A stretch of 64,000 nt of DNA from Parageobacillus thermantarcticus. Lineage in GTDB: Bacteria; Bacillota; Bacilli; Bacillales; Anoxybacillaceae. The stretch covers positions 38,043 through 102,042 of the forward strand of contig NZ_FOJS01000006.1 of the NCBI RefSeq assembly GCF_900111865.1, written 5' to 3'. Shown here in pieces: positions 43,026 to 52,693 of this stretch; position 1 is the first letter of the stretch; every line of letters starts with the position of its first letter. The notes under the pieces are model-generated. The model was not told the DNA's origin. It saw nothing but the letters and a program-made list of their open reading frames with translations, and made no database searches. Made by a program: the position numbers and the translations under genes.

Positions 43026-44098
43026 CACTCCCACTTGAACAAAATCATTTCCGCGCTAAATCCCGGACCGAGCGCAACAAGCAATCCATAGTCGCCGGGC
43101 GGAATCGGTTGCGCCATAAATCGCTCCAGCACCACATACACCGTCGCGGATGACATATTGCCAAATTCCTGAAGCACTTGAAACGATACATTTGTCTTTT
43201 CTTTATCGATCCCAAACGCCTCTTCGTATGCATCGATGACTTTTTTCCCGCCTGGATGGGCGATAAAATGGCAAATATCGCTTACCGACAAGCGATGTTG
43301 TCGCAAAAACGATTGCACTTGCGATTTCAACCACGACCGAATCAAGAAAGGAATATGTTTGGAAAAAACGACGAACAAGCCGTCGTCACGAATCTTCCAA
43401 CCCATCACTTCTTCCGAGTTGGGCATAAGCGCCGATTGCGTTGCGATCACGCGCGGGCGAACTCCCGCATCTGCTGCCTCGTCCCCCGCAATGCATACAC
43501 ATGCCACGCCGTCGGAAAACAACGAAGTCCCAATTAAATTGCTTTTCGTATGATCATTTTCCTGAAACGTTAAGCTGCAAAATTCCGCCGCAATCACCAG
43601 CACTTTCGCGTTAGGAAACGCCAAGCAATATTCATACGCGCGAGCAATGCCCGCCGCTCCTCCCGCGCATCCTAGACCCCAAATCGGAATCCGCTTCGTA
43701 TGCGGCGAAAACGGCAGCACGTTCATCATGCGCGCTTCTATGCTCGGAGTCGCTAAACCTGTCGTGGAGATATAAAAAATCGCGTCTATTTCCTCGTACG
43801 CGATCGGTTTTGGCAAAAAGGTTGGATGGTGCAAACATTTTCGGACCGCCTCACATCCGTATTGAATCGCACTTTCTATATAAACATCGTTTTTTTCCGA
43901 AAACCGATGTTTCTCTTTATACCATTCAAGCGGCCGGACGAATGACCGCGATCGGATTTCTCCGTTTTCAAACACGTTTAACAGCCTGTCGATGCAGGAA
44001 AACGAATGGGCAAATAACTGCTTTACATACCGTTTTGTTTCTTCTTGCTTTACTTGATAAGGCATTTCCGCGATTCCAACAGATAAGATTGCCGGCAT
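43025..44098 (-). CDS. bpsA: Type III polyketide synthase (alkylpyrone synthase)
   Basis: A 357-residue chalcone-synthase-fold enzyme condensing fatty acyl-CoA with malonyl-CoA to alkylpyrones. The catalytic triad is visible: Cys in IWGLGCAGGAAGIARAYEYC, His in FIAHPGGKKVIDAYE and Asn in EFGNMSSATVYVVLERF. Length fits the family. It opens the two-gene bpsAB unit upstream of dynA, as in B. subtilis. The start at 44098 follows GAGGTG; the preceding TTG would only add one residue. Confidence 0.93.
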   Translation of the reverse strand: MPAILSVGIAEMPYQVKQEETKRYVKQLFAHSFSCIDRLLNVFENGEIRSRSFVRPLEWYKEKHRFSEKNDVYIESAIQYGCEAVRKCLHHPTFLPKPIAYEEIDAIFYISTTGLATPSIEARMMNVLPFSPHTKRIPIWGLGCAGGAAGIARAYEYCLAFPNAKVLVIAAEFCSLTFQENDHTKSNLIGTSLFSDGVACVCIAGDEAADAGVRPRVIATQSALMPNSEEVMGWKIRDDGLFVVFSKHIPFLIRSWLKSQVQSFLRQHRLSVSDICHFIAHPGGKKVIDAYEEAFGIDKEKTNVSFQVLQEFGNMSSATVYVVLERFMAQPIPPGDYGLLVALGPGFSAEMILFKWE

Positions 44099-44173
44099 CA
44101 AAACACCTCGATTTTTTTCGCTTTTCCTTTTATTGTTATCTTGTTACCAATCGTTGCGTTTATTCCGTTGATA

Positions 44174-44287
44174 GATGAAGTCCAGAAAATTGTGTAAAAA
44201 CAAAACGGTAAAAGGCGATTTTGTTTTTTTCGTAATCCAAATTTACTGTACTGTAATGGAATTTTACACAATAATTAGGACTTGACC
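44174..44287. mobile_element. 114-bp MITE, copy B
   Basis: Inner ends AAGTCC (44178) and GGACTT (44283) lie exactly 106 bases apart, as in copy A at 15212-15317. The inward pattern TTGTGTAAAAA / TTTTACACAA is the same, while the central parts differ. The outermost four bases are less symmetric than in copy A and I see no matching target duplication, so this copy looks older or rearranged. Confidence 0.7.
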
Positions 44288-44350
44288 AAATATAATGGAG
44301 TGATTAGCATAAAACAAAATGATATTCTTTTCTACTGTAATTTTTCTACG

Positions 44351-44379
44351 AAAATAACAGATTTATGAACTGTTATTTT
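44351..44379. terminator. AT-rich hairpin with T run
   Basis: AAAATAACAG and CTGTTATTTT form a 10-bp perfect stem, ending in T5 on the plus strand and TTTTCG on the minus strand. It directly follows the 19-codon minus-strand frame at 44380. Confidence 0.6.
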
Positions 44380-44439
44380 TTATGACTGGATGGGGAGTAA
44401 AATTTGCTCATGATATTCTAATACCTTTTTATCGTACAT
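44380..44439 (-). CDS. Candidate 19-residue peptide
   Basis: MYDKKVLEYHEQILLPIQS, with GGAGGG four bases before the ATG and a terminator hairpin immediately after the stop. Signals at both ends suggest an expressed unit, but 19 codons could also be a chance frame or the stub of a deleted gene. No homologue recognised. The surrounding 44288-44652 is otherwise AT-rich and empty. Confidence 0.3.
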   Translation of the reverse strand: MYDKKVLEYHEQILLPIQS

Positions 44440-44652
44440 TGAACCCTCCTTAAGTATTTGAAAAATAACAACCGAGGCAGCAGCAATGTTTTAGCATATT
44501 AAAAATAGCTAAAAACCCCCAATTAAATGCCACCATTTTATAAAAATTATATTAAAATAAATGTCGGAATTTTTTAGAAAAAATTTTTCATTCCTCCCCC
44601 TTCCTCAACGTAAAATTAATACCGAAATTCCATTTAAAGGGGGAATATTTTC

Positions 44653-45870
44653 ATGAAGTTTAAAAAAATTGCTAGTTTGTCCCTCGCTGTTTCCATTTCA
44701 TTTTTTCCATTTCTTGTGGAAGCAGCCTCTAATGAGAAAGTAGAACCACCAAAAACCGTTTCCGAATTTAACGTGTCTCATGGGAAAGGAGAATATGTCC
44801 AAGGAGAAGTCATCGTCCAATTTAAAGAACAAGTAAGTGCTGCAGAAAAGACGAAGGTATTAAAAGGAGTTGGAGCAACGGCGGTTTCAGATAATGATCG
44901 AGTCAAATCTAAATTTCATGTGTTAAAGGTAGGAAATGTGGAAACTGCTGTGAAAGCATTAAATAATAACCCGTTAGTAGAATACGCGGAGCCAAACTAC
45001 TTATTTAAAGCAACTTGGACCCCAAATGATACGTACTATCAGGGTTATCAATATGGTCCACAAAATACGTATACCGATTATGCTTGGGATGTTACAAAAG
45101 GTAGTAGCAGCCAAGAGATTGCTGTTATTGATACGGGTGTAGATTATAAACATCCTGATTTAGATGGAAAAGTCATTAAAGGATATGATTTCGTAGATAA
45201 TGATTACGACCCAATGGATTTGAATAATCATGGTACGCACGTAGCTGGAATAGCAGCTGCGGAAACAAATAATGCTACAGGTATTGCCGGCATGGCCCCA
45301 AACACAAAAATTTTGGCTGTGCGCGCTTTAGATCGAAACGGCAGTGGCACTCTAAGTGATATTGCCGATGCGATCATGTATGCTGCTGATTCAGGCGCTG
45401 AAGTCATTAACCTGTCGCTTGGTTGTGATTGTCATACAACTACATTAGAGAATGCTGTAAACTATGCATGGAATAAGGGATCTGTAGTAGTTGCCGCAGC
45501 CGGAAATGATGGATCCTCTGCAACATTTGAACCGGCTTCTTATGAAAATGTCATTGCAGTTGGCGCAGTAGATCAATATGATCGGTTAGCGTCATTCTCG
45601 AACTATGGAACATGGGTAGACGTCGTAGCTCCAGGTGTAGACATTGCCTCAACTATTACTGGCAACCGATATGCCTATATGTCGGGAACTTCCATGGCAT
45701 CCCCTCATGTAGCTGGTCTTGCAGCCTTATTAGCGAGTCAAGGACGGAATAACGTAGAAATCCGCCAAGCCATCGAGCAAACAGCAGACAAAATCTCCGG
45801 AACTGGCACATACTTCAAATATGGAAGAATCAATTCTTATAATGCAGTGACATATTGGTTGACTAAATGA
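44653..45870 (+). CDS. Secreted subtilisin-like serine protease (Ak.1/thermitase type)
   Basis: A 405-residue extracellular S8 protease. Signal peptide about residues 1-24 (FKKIASLSLAVSISFFPFLV, cut after VEA). Propeptide about 25-120 with the I9 fold (GEVIVQFKEQVSAAEK and NNPLVEYAEPNYLF). Mature triad: Asp in IAVIDTGVDYKHPDLDG, His in NNHGTHVAGIAAA, Ser in YMSGTSMASPHVAGL. The pair CDC in SLGCDCHTTTLENA matches the disulfide described in Ak.1 protease. AAAGGGGGAAT precedes the ATG. The gene is AT-richer than its neighbours and sits between a MITE and a toxin relic, suggesting transfer. Confidence 0.95.
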   Translation: MKFKKIASLSLAVSISFFPFLVEAASNEKVEPPKTVSEFNVSHGKGEYVQGEVIVQFKEQVSAAEKTKVLKGVGATAVSDNDRVKSKFHVLKVGNVETAVKALNNNPLVEYAEPNYLFKATWTPNDTYYQGYQYGPQNTYTDYAWDVTKGSSSQEIAVIDTGVDYKHPDLDGKVIKGYDFVDNDYDPMDLNNHGTHVAGIAAAETNNATGIAGMAPNTKILAVRALDRNGSGTLSDIADAIMYAADSGAEVINLSLGCDCHTTTLENAVNYAWNKGSVVVAAAGNDGSSATFEPASYENVIAVGAVDQYDRLASFSNYGTWVDVVAPGVDIASTITGNRYAYMSGTSMASPHVAGLAALLASQGRNNVEIRQAIEQTADKISGTGTYFKYGRINSYNAVTYWLTK

Positions 45871-45913
45871 AACATATATTTTGGCTCATCCTCTATTGAT
45901 ATATATCAAACCT

Positions 45914-45951
45914 GTGGTGCTAGTTGAGTTTTAACGCTCAACTAGCACCAC
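45914..45951. terminator. 15-bp perfect hairpin after the protease gene
   Basis: GTGGTGCTAGTTGAG and CTCAACTAGCACCAC around an 8-base loop TTTTAACG. It lies 44 bases past the protease stop and the PIN relic's frame also ends in it. There is no T run, so it may act as an mRNA-stabilising stem or be an element end. Confidence 0.55.
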
Positions 45952-46231
45952 GGGTACTCTGATCATTATGTAATATATGCTTATCAAACAACTGATTTAC
46001 AGTTGAATAATAAGCATCATATGGATTATAAAAAGCTAATAATACTCCTGTATCAACAAGAATATCTTCACCTTCTACAAAACCTTGAAAATCTGGACGA
46101 TTAAAGTCAAATCAATTATTCTCATACTTCCACCAATGACGAACATTATTCATATCGATTTTTGATGGAGCGATGATGTATAAATTTACTAGATCAAAAG
46201 AAGAAGATAGGGTATTCTCTAGTTGGATCAT
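45938..46231 (-). pseudogene. Broken PIN-domain (VapC-like) toxin
   Basis: A single frame of 98 codons from ATG 46231 reads MIQLENTLSSSFDLVNLYII and so on to WWKYENN, then an in-frame TGA, then FDFNRPDFQGFVEGEDILVD TGVLLAFYNP split here across the conserved PIN start, and YDAYYSTVNQLFDKHI before ending in the hairpin at 45938. The VDTGVLLAFYNPYD stretch is the first strand and metal aspartate of PIN nucleases. The rest of the PIN fold is missing, and the internal stop cuts it further. No ribosome binding site is clear. A nonfunctional relic. Confidence 0.6.
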
Positions 46232-46241
46232 TGAAAAGGGA

Positions 46242-48206
<1,965 letters not shown>

Positions 48207-48275
48207 TTTTAAGCAAAAAACAGCCAAGACGAATGCCATTGGCTTTCGCCTAGTCATGCCGCTCTGACATTGCCA

Positions 48276-48343
48276 CTCATAGTCGGCCGATTTACGGTCG
48301 GCCGGTAGAGACTTGCAGGCCATATTCCTGCAATTATATGAGT
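48276..48343 (-). promoter_or_regulatory. Guanine-class purine riboswitch
   Basis: Read on the minus strand: CTCATATAATTGCAGGAATA, TGGCCTGCAAGTCTCTACCG, GCCGACCGTAAATCGGC and CGACTATGAG. These match the purine aptamer: P1 CTCAT/ATGAG, loop P2 with GGAATATGGC, the conserved CTACCGG and the closing GACTATG. The base at the specificity position is C (CGACTAT), which indicates guanine or xanthine-type rather than adenine. A -10 TATACT lies just upstream. It controls xpt-pbuX. Confidence 0.95.
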
Positions 48344-48597
48344 GAGTCAGCAATATAAAGTTATTAGCAGTATAGCATGATTTTTTCCGTTTGAAAAGCG
48401 GTTTTCATATATTCACGAACATTTTAAAATAAAAAAACTTTATTGTTCGGACATAGTGAACGAAAACACCGTCCGACAATCACTGTTTTTCCTCCATGCT
48501 TCCCCGTGGCAGATGGCAATAAAAAGTGGAGAAACTTGTCAAAAAATCCTATTGGAAATGTCGGTGTTCACAATATTTTCACATTTTTTCTGCCGCA

Positions 48598-48613
48598 TGT
48601 GACGAAAATCACT
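48598..48613 (+). promoter_or_regulatory. Candidate Fnr-type site upstream of the b(o/a)3 oxidase genes
   Basis: TGTGA-CGAAAA-TCACT matches the Fnr/CRP-type consensus TGTGA-N6-TCACA except in the last base. It lies 139 bases before the first oxidase gene. The 408-base gap 48344-48751 otherwise holds the xpt promoter and AT-rich DNA. Control by oxygen is an inference. Confidence 0.45.
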
Positions 48614-48751
48614 GTTATATCAATTTTTTTAGATTATCATAGTGAAAAAGTAAGGAATGAACAATTTGTGAACTAGTAAAATACTCCTACCATTTTCCAA
48701 ACGATTTTGTATGATGAAAGTGAGAAGAGCATTTTGGAAAGGGGGATAAAA

Positions 48752-48901
48752 ATGGCCAAAGCGGAATTACAACAAACAAGTCCAAAAATGAAAGAGAAAG
48801 AGCCGCCGCTAAAAGGCACGCTCGCCTCCGTGTTTTTGCTCGGATTTTTCATTATTTTTTCATGGGTTAGCGTTTATTTCTTATTCTTGCACCGCTTATA
48901 A
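48752..48901 (+). CDS. Cytochrome c oxidase subunit IIa (single-helix)
   Basis: A 49-residue protein, MAKAELQQTSPKMKEKEPPL then KGTLASVFLLGFFIIFSWVS and VYFLFLHRL: charged N-terminus and one membrane helix. This is the small subunit IIa of ba3-type oxidases, as in Thermus CbaD. GAAAGGGGGAT precedes the ATG. It opens the operon, 29 bases before the subunit II gene, and probably helps hold subunits I and II together. Confidence 0.85.
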   Translation: MAKAELQQTSPKMKEKEPPLKGTLASVFLLGFFIIFSWVSVYFLFLHRL

Positions 48902-48930
48902 GTGGGGATTTATAAAGGAGGGGATATCGA

Positions 48931-49401
48931 ATGCATCTGCATAAATACGAGAAAATTTGGCTTGCGTTCGGAATCGGTTGTCTTTTCGTCTTCTTAACCG
49001 TCATCGGCGTAAGCGCATTCGCCGAAGGCAATCAGCCGCCAAGCTGTTTGACGACCATCGATCCGGAAAAGGTAGATCAAACACCGCCGTTTGACAAACC
49101 TGGATTAGTGAAGACCGGGAATAATGAATATCAACTTAACATTGTCGTATCTGCCTTCGCATTTACGCCAAACCAAATTGAAATTCCAAAAGGGGCAAAA
49201 GTGACAATCAATGTGACATCAAAAGATGTGATCCACGGTTTTGAAGTAGCTGGCACCAACGTCAATATGATGGTGGAGCCTGGTTATATTAACACGCTAA
49301 CAAAAACGTTCGATAAAACAGGCGAATATACGATCCTTTGCAATGAATATTGCGGTGCCGGTCACCATATGATGACTGGACGAATTAAGGTGGTGGATTA
49401 A
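48931..49401 (+). CDS. cbaB: b(o/a)3-type cytochrome c oxidase subunit II (CuA)
   Basis: A 156-residue protein with one N-terminal helix (residues 8-30) and an extracellular cupredoxin domain. The CuA ligands are present: His in VIHGFEVAG and CNEYCGAGHHMM with both cysteines, His and Met. It takes electrons from cytochrome c and passes them to subunit I. Only one helix, as in ba3 oxidases, rather than two as in CtaC. AAAGGAGGGGATATCG precedes the ATG; its stop adjoins the next gene's start. Confidence 0.95.
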   Translation: MHLHKYEKIWLAFGIGCLFVFLTVIGVSAFAEGNQPPSCLTTIDPEKVDQTPPFDKPGLVKTGNNEYQLNIVVSAFAFTPNQIEIPKGAKVTINVTSKDVIHGFEVAGTNVNMMVEPGYINTLTKTFDKTGEYTILCNEYCGAGHHMMTGRIKVVD

Positions 49402-51051
49402 ATGATGGGAGAAACAATGAAAGTAGACCGTCGTGACGCAAAATTGACGCTAGCGCATCTTTATGTCGCATTTATCGCGCTCGCATTGGGCGGATTGGCA
49501 GGATTATTGCAAACATTAGTGCGTTCGGGAAAATTTAATTTGCCGGCAGGCATCAGCTATTATACGATTTTAACGACACATGGCGTATTGCTTGGCCTTG
49601 TCTTAACAACATTCTTTATTATCGGTTTCCAATTTGCCGCAGTAAGCCGGACGTCCGGAGCGTTTTCCGATCGTGTCCGTTTTTGGGGCTGGGTTGGCTT
49701 CTGGACAATGACTATCGGCACGGCAATGACGGCGTTTTTCATTTTAACCGGGCAAGCTGCTGTCCTTTATACATTCTATGCACCATTACAAGCACATGCC
49801 GGCTTTTATCTTGGTTTAACGCTCGTTGTCGTTGGCAGCTGGATTAGCGGCTTTGCCATTTTTGCTCATTATGCTCGTTGGAAAAAACAGAACCCTGGCA
49901 AAGCAAGCCCGCTTCTTACATTTATGTCTGTAACAAATATGATTTTATGGCTTGTTTGCACGTTAGGTGTTGCTGCAACCGTTTTGTTTCAGTTGCTACC
50001 ATGGTCGCTCGGCATCACTGACCGAATCAACATTTTAGTCAGCCGGACGTTGTTCTGGTATTTCGGGCACCCACTCGTCTATTTCTGGCTGCTTCCAGCT
50101 TATATGATTTGGTATGTCGTCATTCCAAAAGTGATCGGTGGGAAAATCTTCTCTGATTCGTTAGCGCGTTTGGCATTTATATTGTTCCTAATTTTCTCGA
50201 TTCCTGTCGGCTTCCACCATCAATTGCTTGAACCGGGCATTACGCCGTTTTGGAAATACGTGCAAGTTATCTTAACATTTATGGTTGTCATTCCATCGTT
50301 AATGACTGCGTTTGCGATGTTCGCGACATTTGAATCATATGGTCGATCCAAGGGCGCGACAGGGCTGTTTGGCTGGCTTCGCAAACTTCCATGGGGAGAT
50401 GCACGCTTTTTCGCGCCGTTTGTCGGAATGTTGTTCTTTATCCCTGGAGGTGCCGGCGGAATTATTAACGCTTCCCACCAATTAGACCAAGTCGTCCATA
50501 ATACAGTTTGGGTAACAGGGCATTTCCATTTAACCATCGCAACAACGGTTGTGCTGACGTTCTTTGGCGCCGCATACTGGCTCATTCCACATCTAAGCGG
50601 CCGCGTCATGACAAAAGCGATGAACCGCCTCGCCATTATTCAAACGGTCGTATGGGCGATCGGCATGACGTTTATGTCCGGTTCGATGCATTTTGCCGGA
50701 TTGCTTGGGGCGCCGCGCCGTTCGGCATTTTCCACCTACGGAAACTCGCCGCAAGCGCTTGAGTGGATTCCATATCAAATCGCCCAAGCGGTTGGCGGAA
50801 CGATTTTATTTATCGGCATTATTTTAGTGCTTGTCATTGTCACGAATTTAGCGTTTTTCGCGCCAAAAGGAGAAACAGAGTTTCCGGTCGCTGAAGCGGC
50901 AGAACCGGCGGAACGCACAGCGCTTGCGATGGAAAACTGGAAGCTATGGATTGGGATTACCGTGGCGCTCATTTTGATCGCATACACGATCCCGTTTGTC
51001 GATATGATTCAAAACGCACCGCCGGGATCAAAAGGATATAAGCTATGGTAA
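49402..51051 (+). CDS. cbaA: b(o/a)3-type cytochrome c oxidase subunit I
   Basis: A 549-residue haem-copper oxidase of the B family (ba3 type), the catalytic membrane subunit reducing O2 and pumping protons. Visible are the low-spin haem His in YYTILTTHGVLLGLV, CuB and Tyr region FGHPLVYFWLLPAYMIWYV, CuB His pair in FSIPVGFHHQLLEPG and the high-spin region NTVWVTGHFHLTIATTV. B-family oxidases have high oxygen affinity and serve at low oxygen. It starts directly at the subunit II stop and ends in a strong terminator. Confidence 0.95.
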   Translation: MMGETMKVDRRDAKLTLAHLYVAFIALALGGLAGLLQTLVRSGKFNLPAGISYYTILTTHGVLLGLVLTTFFIIGFQFAAVSRTSGAFSDRVRFWGWVGFWTMTIGTAMTAFFILTGQAAVLYTFYAPLQAHAGFYLGLTLVVVGSWISGFAIFAHYARWKKQNPGKASPLLTFMSVTNMILWLVCTLGVAATVLFQLLPWSLGITDRINILVSRTLFWYFGHPLVYFWLLPAYMIWYVVIPKVIGGKIFSDSLARLAFILFLIFSIPVGFHHQLLEPGITPFWKYVQVILTFMVVIPSLMTAFAMFATFESYGRSKGATGLFGWLRKLPWGDARFFAPFVGMLFFIPGGAGGIINASHQLDQVVHNTVWVTGHFHLTIATTVVLTFFGAAYWLIPHLSGRVMTKAMNRLAIIQTVVWAIGMTFMSGSMHFAGLLGAPRRSAFSTYGNSPQALEWIPYQIAQAVGGTILFIGIILVLVIVTNLAFFAPKGETEFPVAEAAEPAERTALAMENWKLWIGITVALILIAYTIPFVDMIQNAPPGSKGYKLW

Positions 51052-51058
51052 TAAAACA

Positions 51059-51086
51059 ATCCCCCTCCTGCAAACAGGAGGGGGAT
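51059..51086 (+). terminator. Terminator of the b(o/a)3 oxidase operon
   Basis: ATCCCCCTCCTG-CAAA-CAGGAGGGGGAT, a 12-bp perfect stem followed by TTGTTTAT. It is shared with the convergent ypwA gene. Confidence 0.9.
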
Positions 51087-51090
51087 TTGT

Positions 51091-52599
51091 TTATACCTGA
51101 TATATCGCTTTATATTTTTCTTCTAAATAGCGAATCAAATAGTCGGCGTTTAATCCTTCGCCCGTTGCGTCTCGCAAAATTTCCAGCGGTTTTTTCGTTT
51201 TCCCGAAGCGATGCACCCGCTCTGTCAGCCATTCGCGAATCGGCGACAATTCCCCTTTTTCAAGCAATTCGTCGAAATGCGGCAAATCCTTTAACATCGC
51301 GTGCTTGAACTGGGCGGCATACATATAGCCGAGCGCATAAGACGGGAAGTAGCCGAAGCTGCCGCCAGACCAATGGACATCTTGCAAAACGCCGACCGCG
51401 TCATTGTCTGGCCGGATGCCGAGATATTCCTCGTATTTACCGTTCCAAATCTCCGGCAAATCTTTTACCTCGACCGTTCCATTGAACAATCCTTTTTCGA
51501 TTTCGTAGCGAATAATAATATGCAGCGGATACGTCAATTCATCGGCCTCGATGCGGATAAGCGACGGTTTTGCTTCATTAATCGCGCGATAAAACGCGTC
51601 GAGAGGCACGCCGGAAAACTGATCAGGAGCATATCGCTGCAAACGCGGATAATTGCGTTTCCAATATGCATAATGGCGGGCGATAAAGTTTTCGTAAAAT
51701 AGTGACTGCGATTCATGAATGCCCATCGATGTACCCGTACATAACGGCGTGCCGATCAACGCTTCTGAAATATGCTGTTCGTATAAAGCGTGTCCGCATT
51801 CATGAATCGTTCCAAAGATGGCAGTGCGAAAATCGCGCTCATCATACCGCGTCGTAATCCGGACGTCGTTCGGATTGAGGCCGATCGCAAACGGATGGAC
51901 CGTCTCATCCAACCGGCCTTTCGCAAAATCATAGCCAAGCTCCCGCAATAACTCGAGACTGAAAGCGCGTTGCTTTTCTTTCGGAAACGGATGGAACAAA
52001 AACGACGTTTCCGGCTTGTTTGGAGACGCGACAACTGCTTGCACAAGCGGGACAATATGTTCGCGCAGCTTCCGAAACACTTCATCAAGCACATCCACCG
52101 TCATGCCAGGCTCATATAAATCAAGAAGCGTATTGTATGGATTGCCTTCATATCCCCAATATTCAATAAATCGTTTATTAAATTCCACTAATTTTTCTAA
52201 ATACGGGCGAAACATGGCAAAATCCGCCGTTGCCTTCGCTTCTTCCCATACGCTTTCCGCCTTGGATTGCAGCACAACATATTCTTTATATTCATCTGCC
52301 GGAATTTTTTTGTTTCGCTCGTATTCTTTTTTGCATTCGTCCAGCGTATAACGGGTGATTTCCGAAAGCTGTTCATACGCGTTTTTTGGCGACAATTCGG
52401 CAATAAAAGCGGCCATTTCTTCCGATGTCGACATTTTAAACACTTCTTGCGAAAGAACGCCGATCACTTCCGAACGTTGTTCCACTCCCTTTTTCGGGGC
52501 GCCTGTTCGCAAATCCCAATACATTAATTGAATCGCTTCATTATAGCTCATCATTTTTTTTACATATTGCAAAAACTGTTCTTCTATTTTTTTGATCAT
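51091..52599 (-). CDS. ypwA: Carboxypeptidase Taq (M32) metallopeptidase
   Basis: A 502-residue zinc carboxypeptidase of the M32 family, first known from Thermus aquaticus. The zinc motif HECGH is in FGTIHECGHALYEQHISEAL, with the third ligand region GIHESQSLFYENFIARH. The RYDERDFRTAIFG and YPLHIIIRYEIEKGL segments are conserved too. The fold is a long helical cleft and the enzyme acts on the C-terminus of peptides in the cytoplasm. It matches B. subtilis YpwA in gene order. Confidence 0.95.
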   Translation of the reverse strand: MIKKIEEQFLQYVKKMMSYNEAIQLMYWDLRTGAPKKGVEQRSEVIGVLSQEVFKMSTSEEMAAFIAELSPKNAYEQLSEITRYTLDECKKEYERNKKIPADEYKEYVVLQSKAESVWEEAKATADFAMFRPYLEKLVEFNKRFIEYWGYEGNPYNTLLDLYEPGMTVDVLDEVFRKLREHIVPLVQAVVASPNKPETSFLFHPFPKEKQRAFSLELLRELGYDFAKGRLDETVHPFAIGLNPNDVRITTRYDERDFRTAIFGTIHECGHALYEQHISEALIGTPLCTGTSMGIHESQSLFYENFIARHYAYWKRNYPRLQRYAPDQFSGVPLDAFYRAINEAKPSLIRIEADELTYPLHIIIRYEIEKGLFNGTVEVKDLPEIWNGKYEEYLGIRPDNDAVGVLQDVHWSGGSFGYFPSYALGYMYAAQFKHAMLKDLPHFDELLEKGELSPIREWLTERVHRFGKTKKPLEILRDATGEGLNADYLIRYLEEKYKAIYQV

Positions 52600-52693
52600 T
52601 TTGTTTCCCCCTGTATCTTTTGTTGCATTGATAATATTTCCATGATCAAGGGCCGATTTCCTCTTTTTTTGCGATAAAAAAGGAGGAAAGAAA

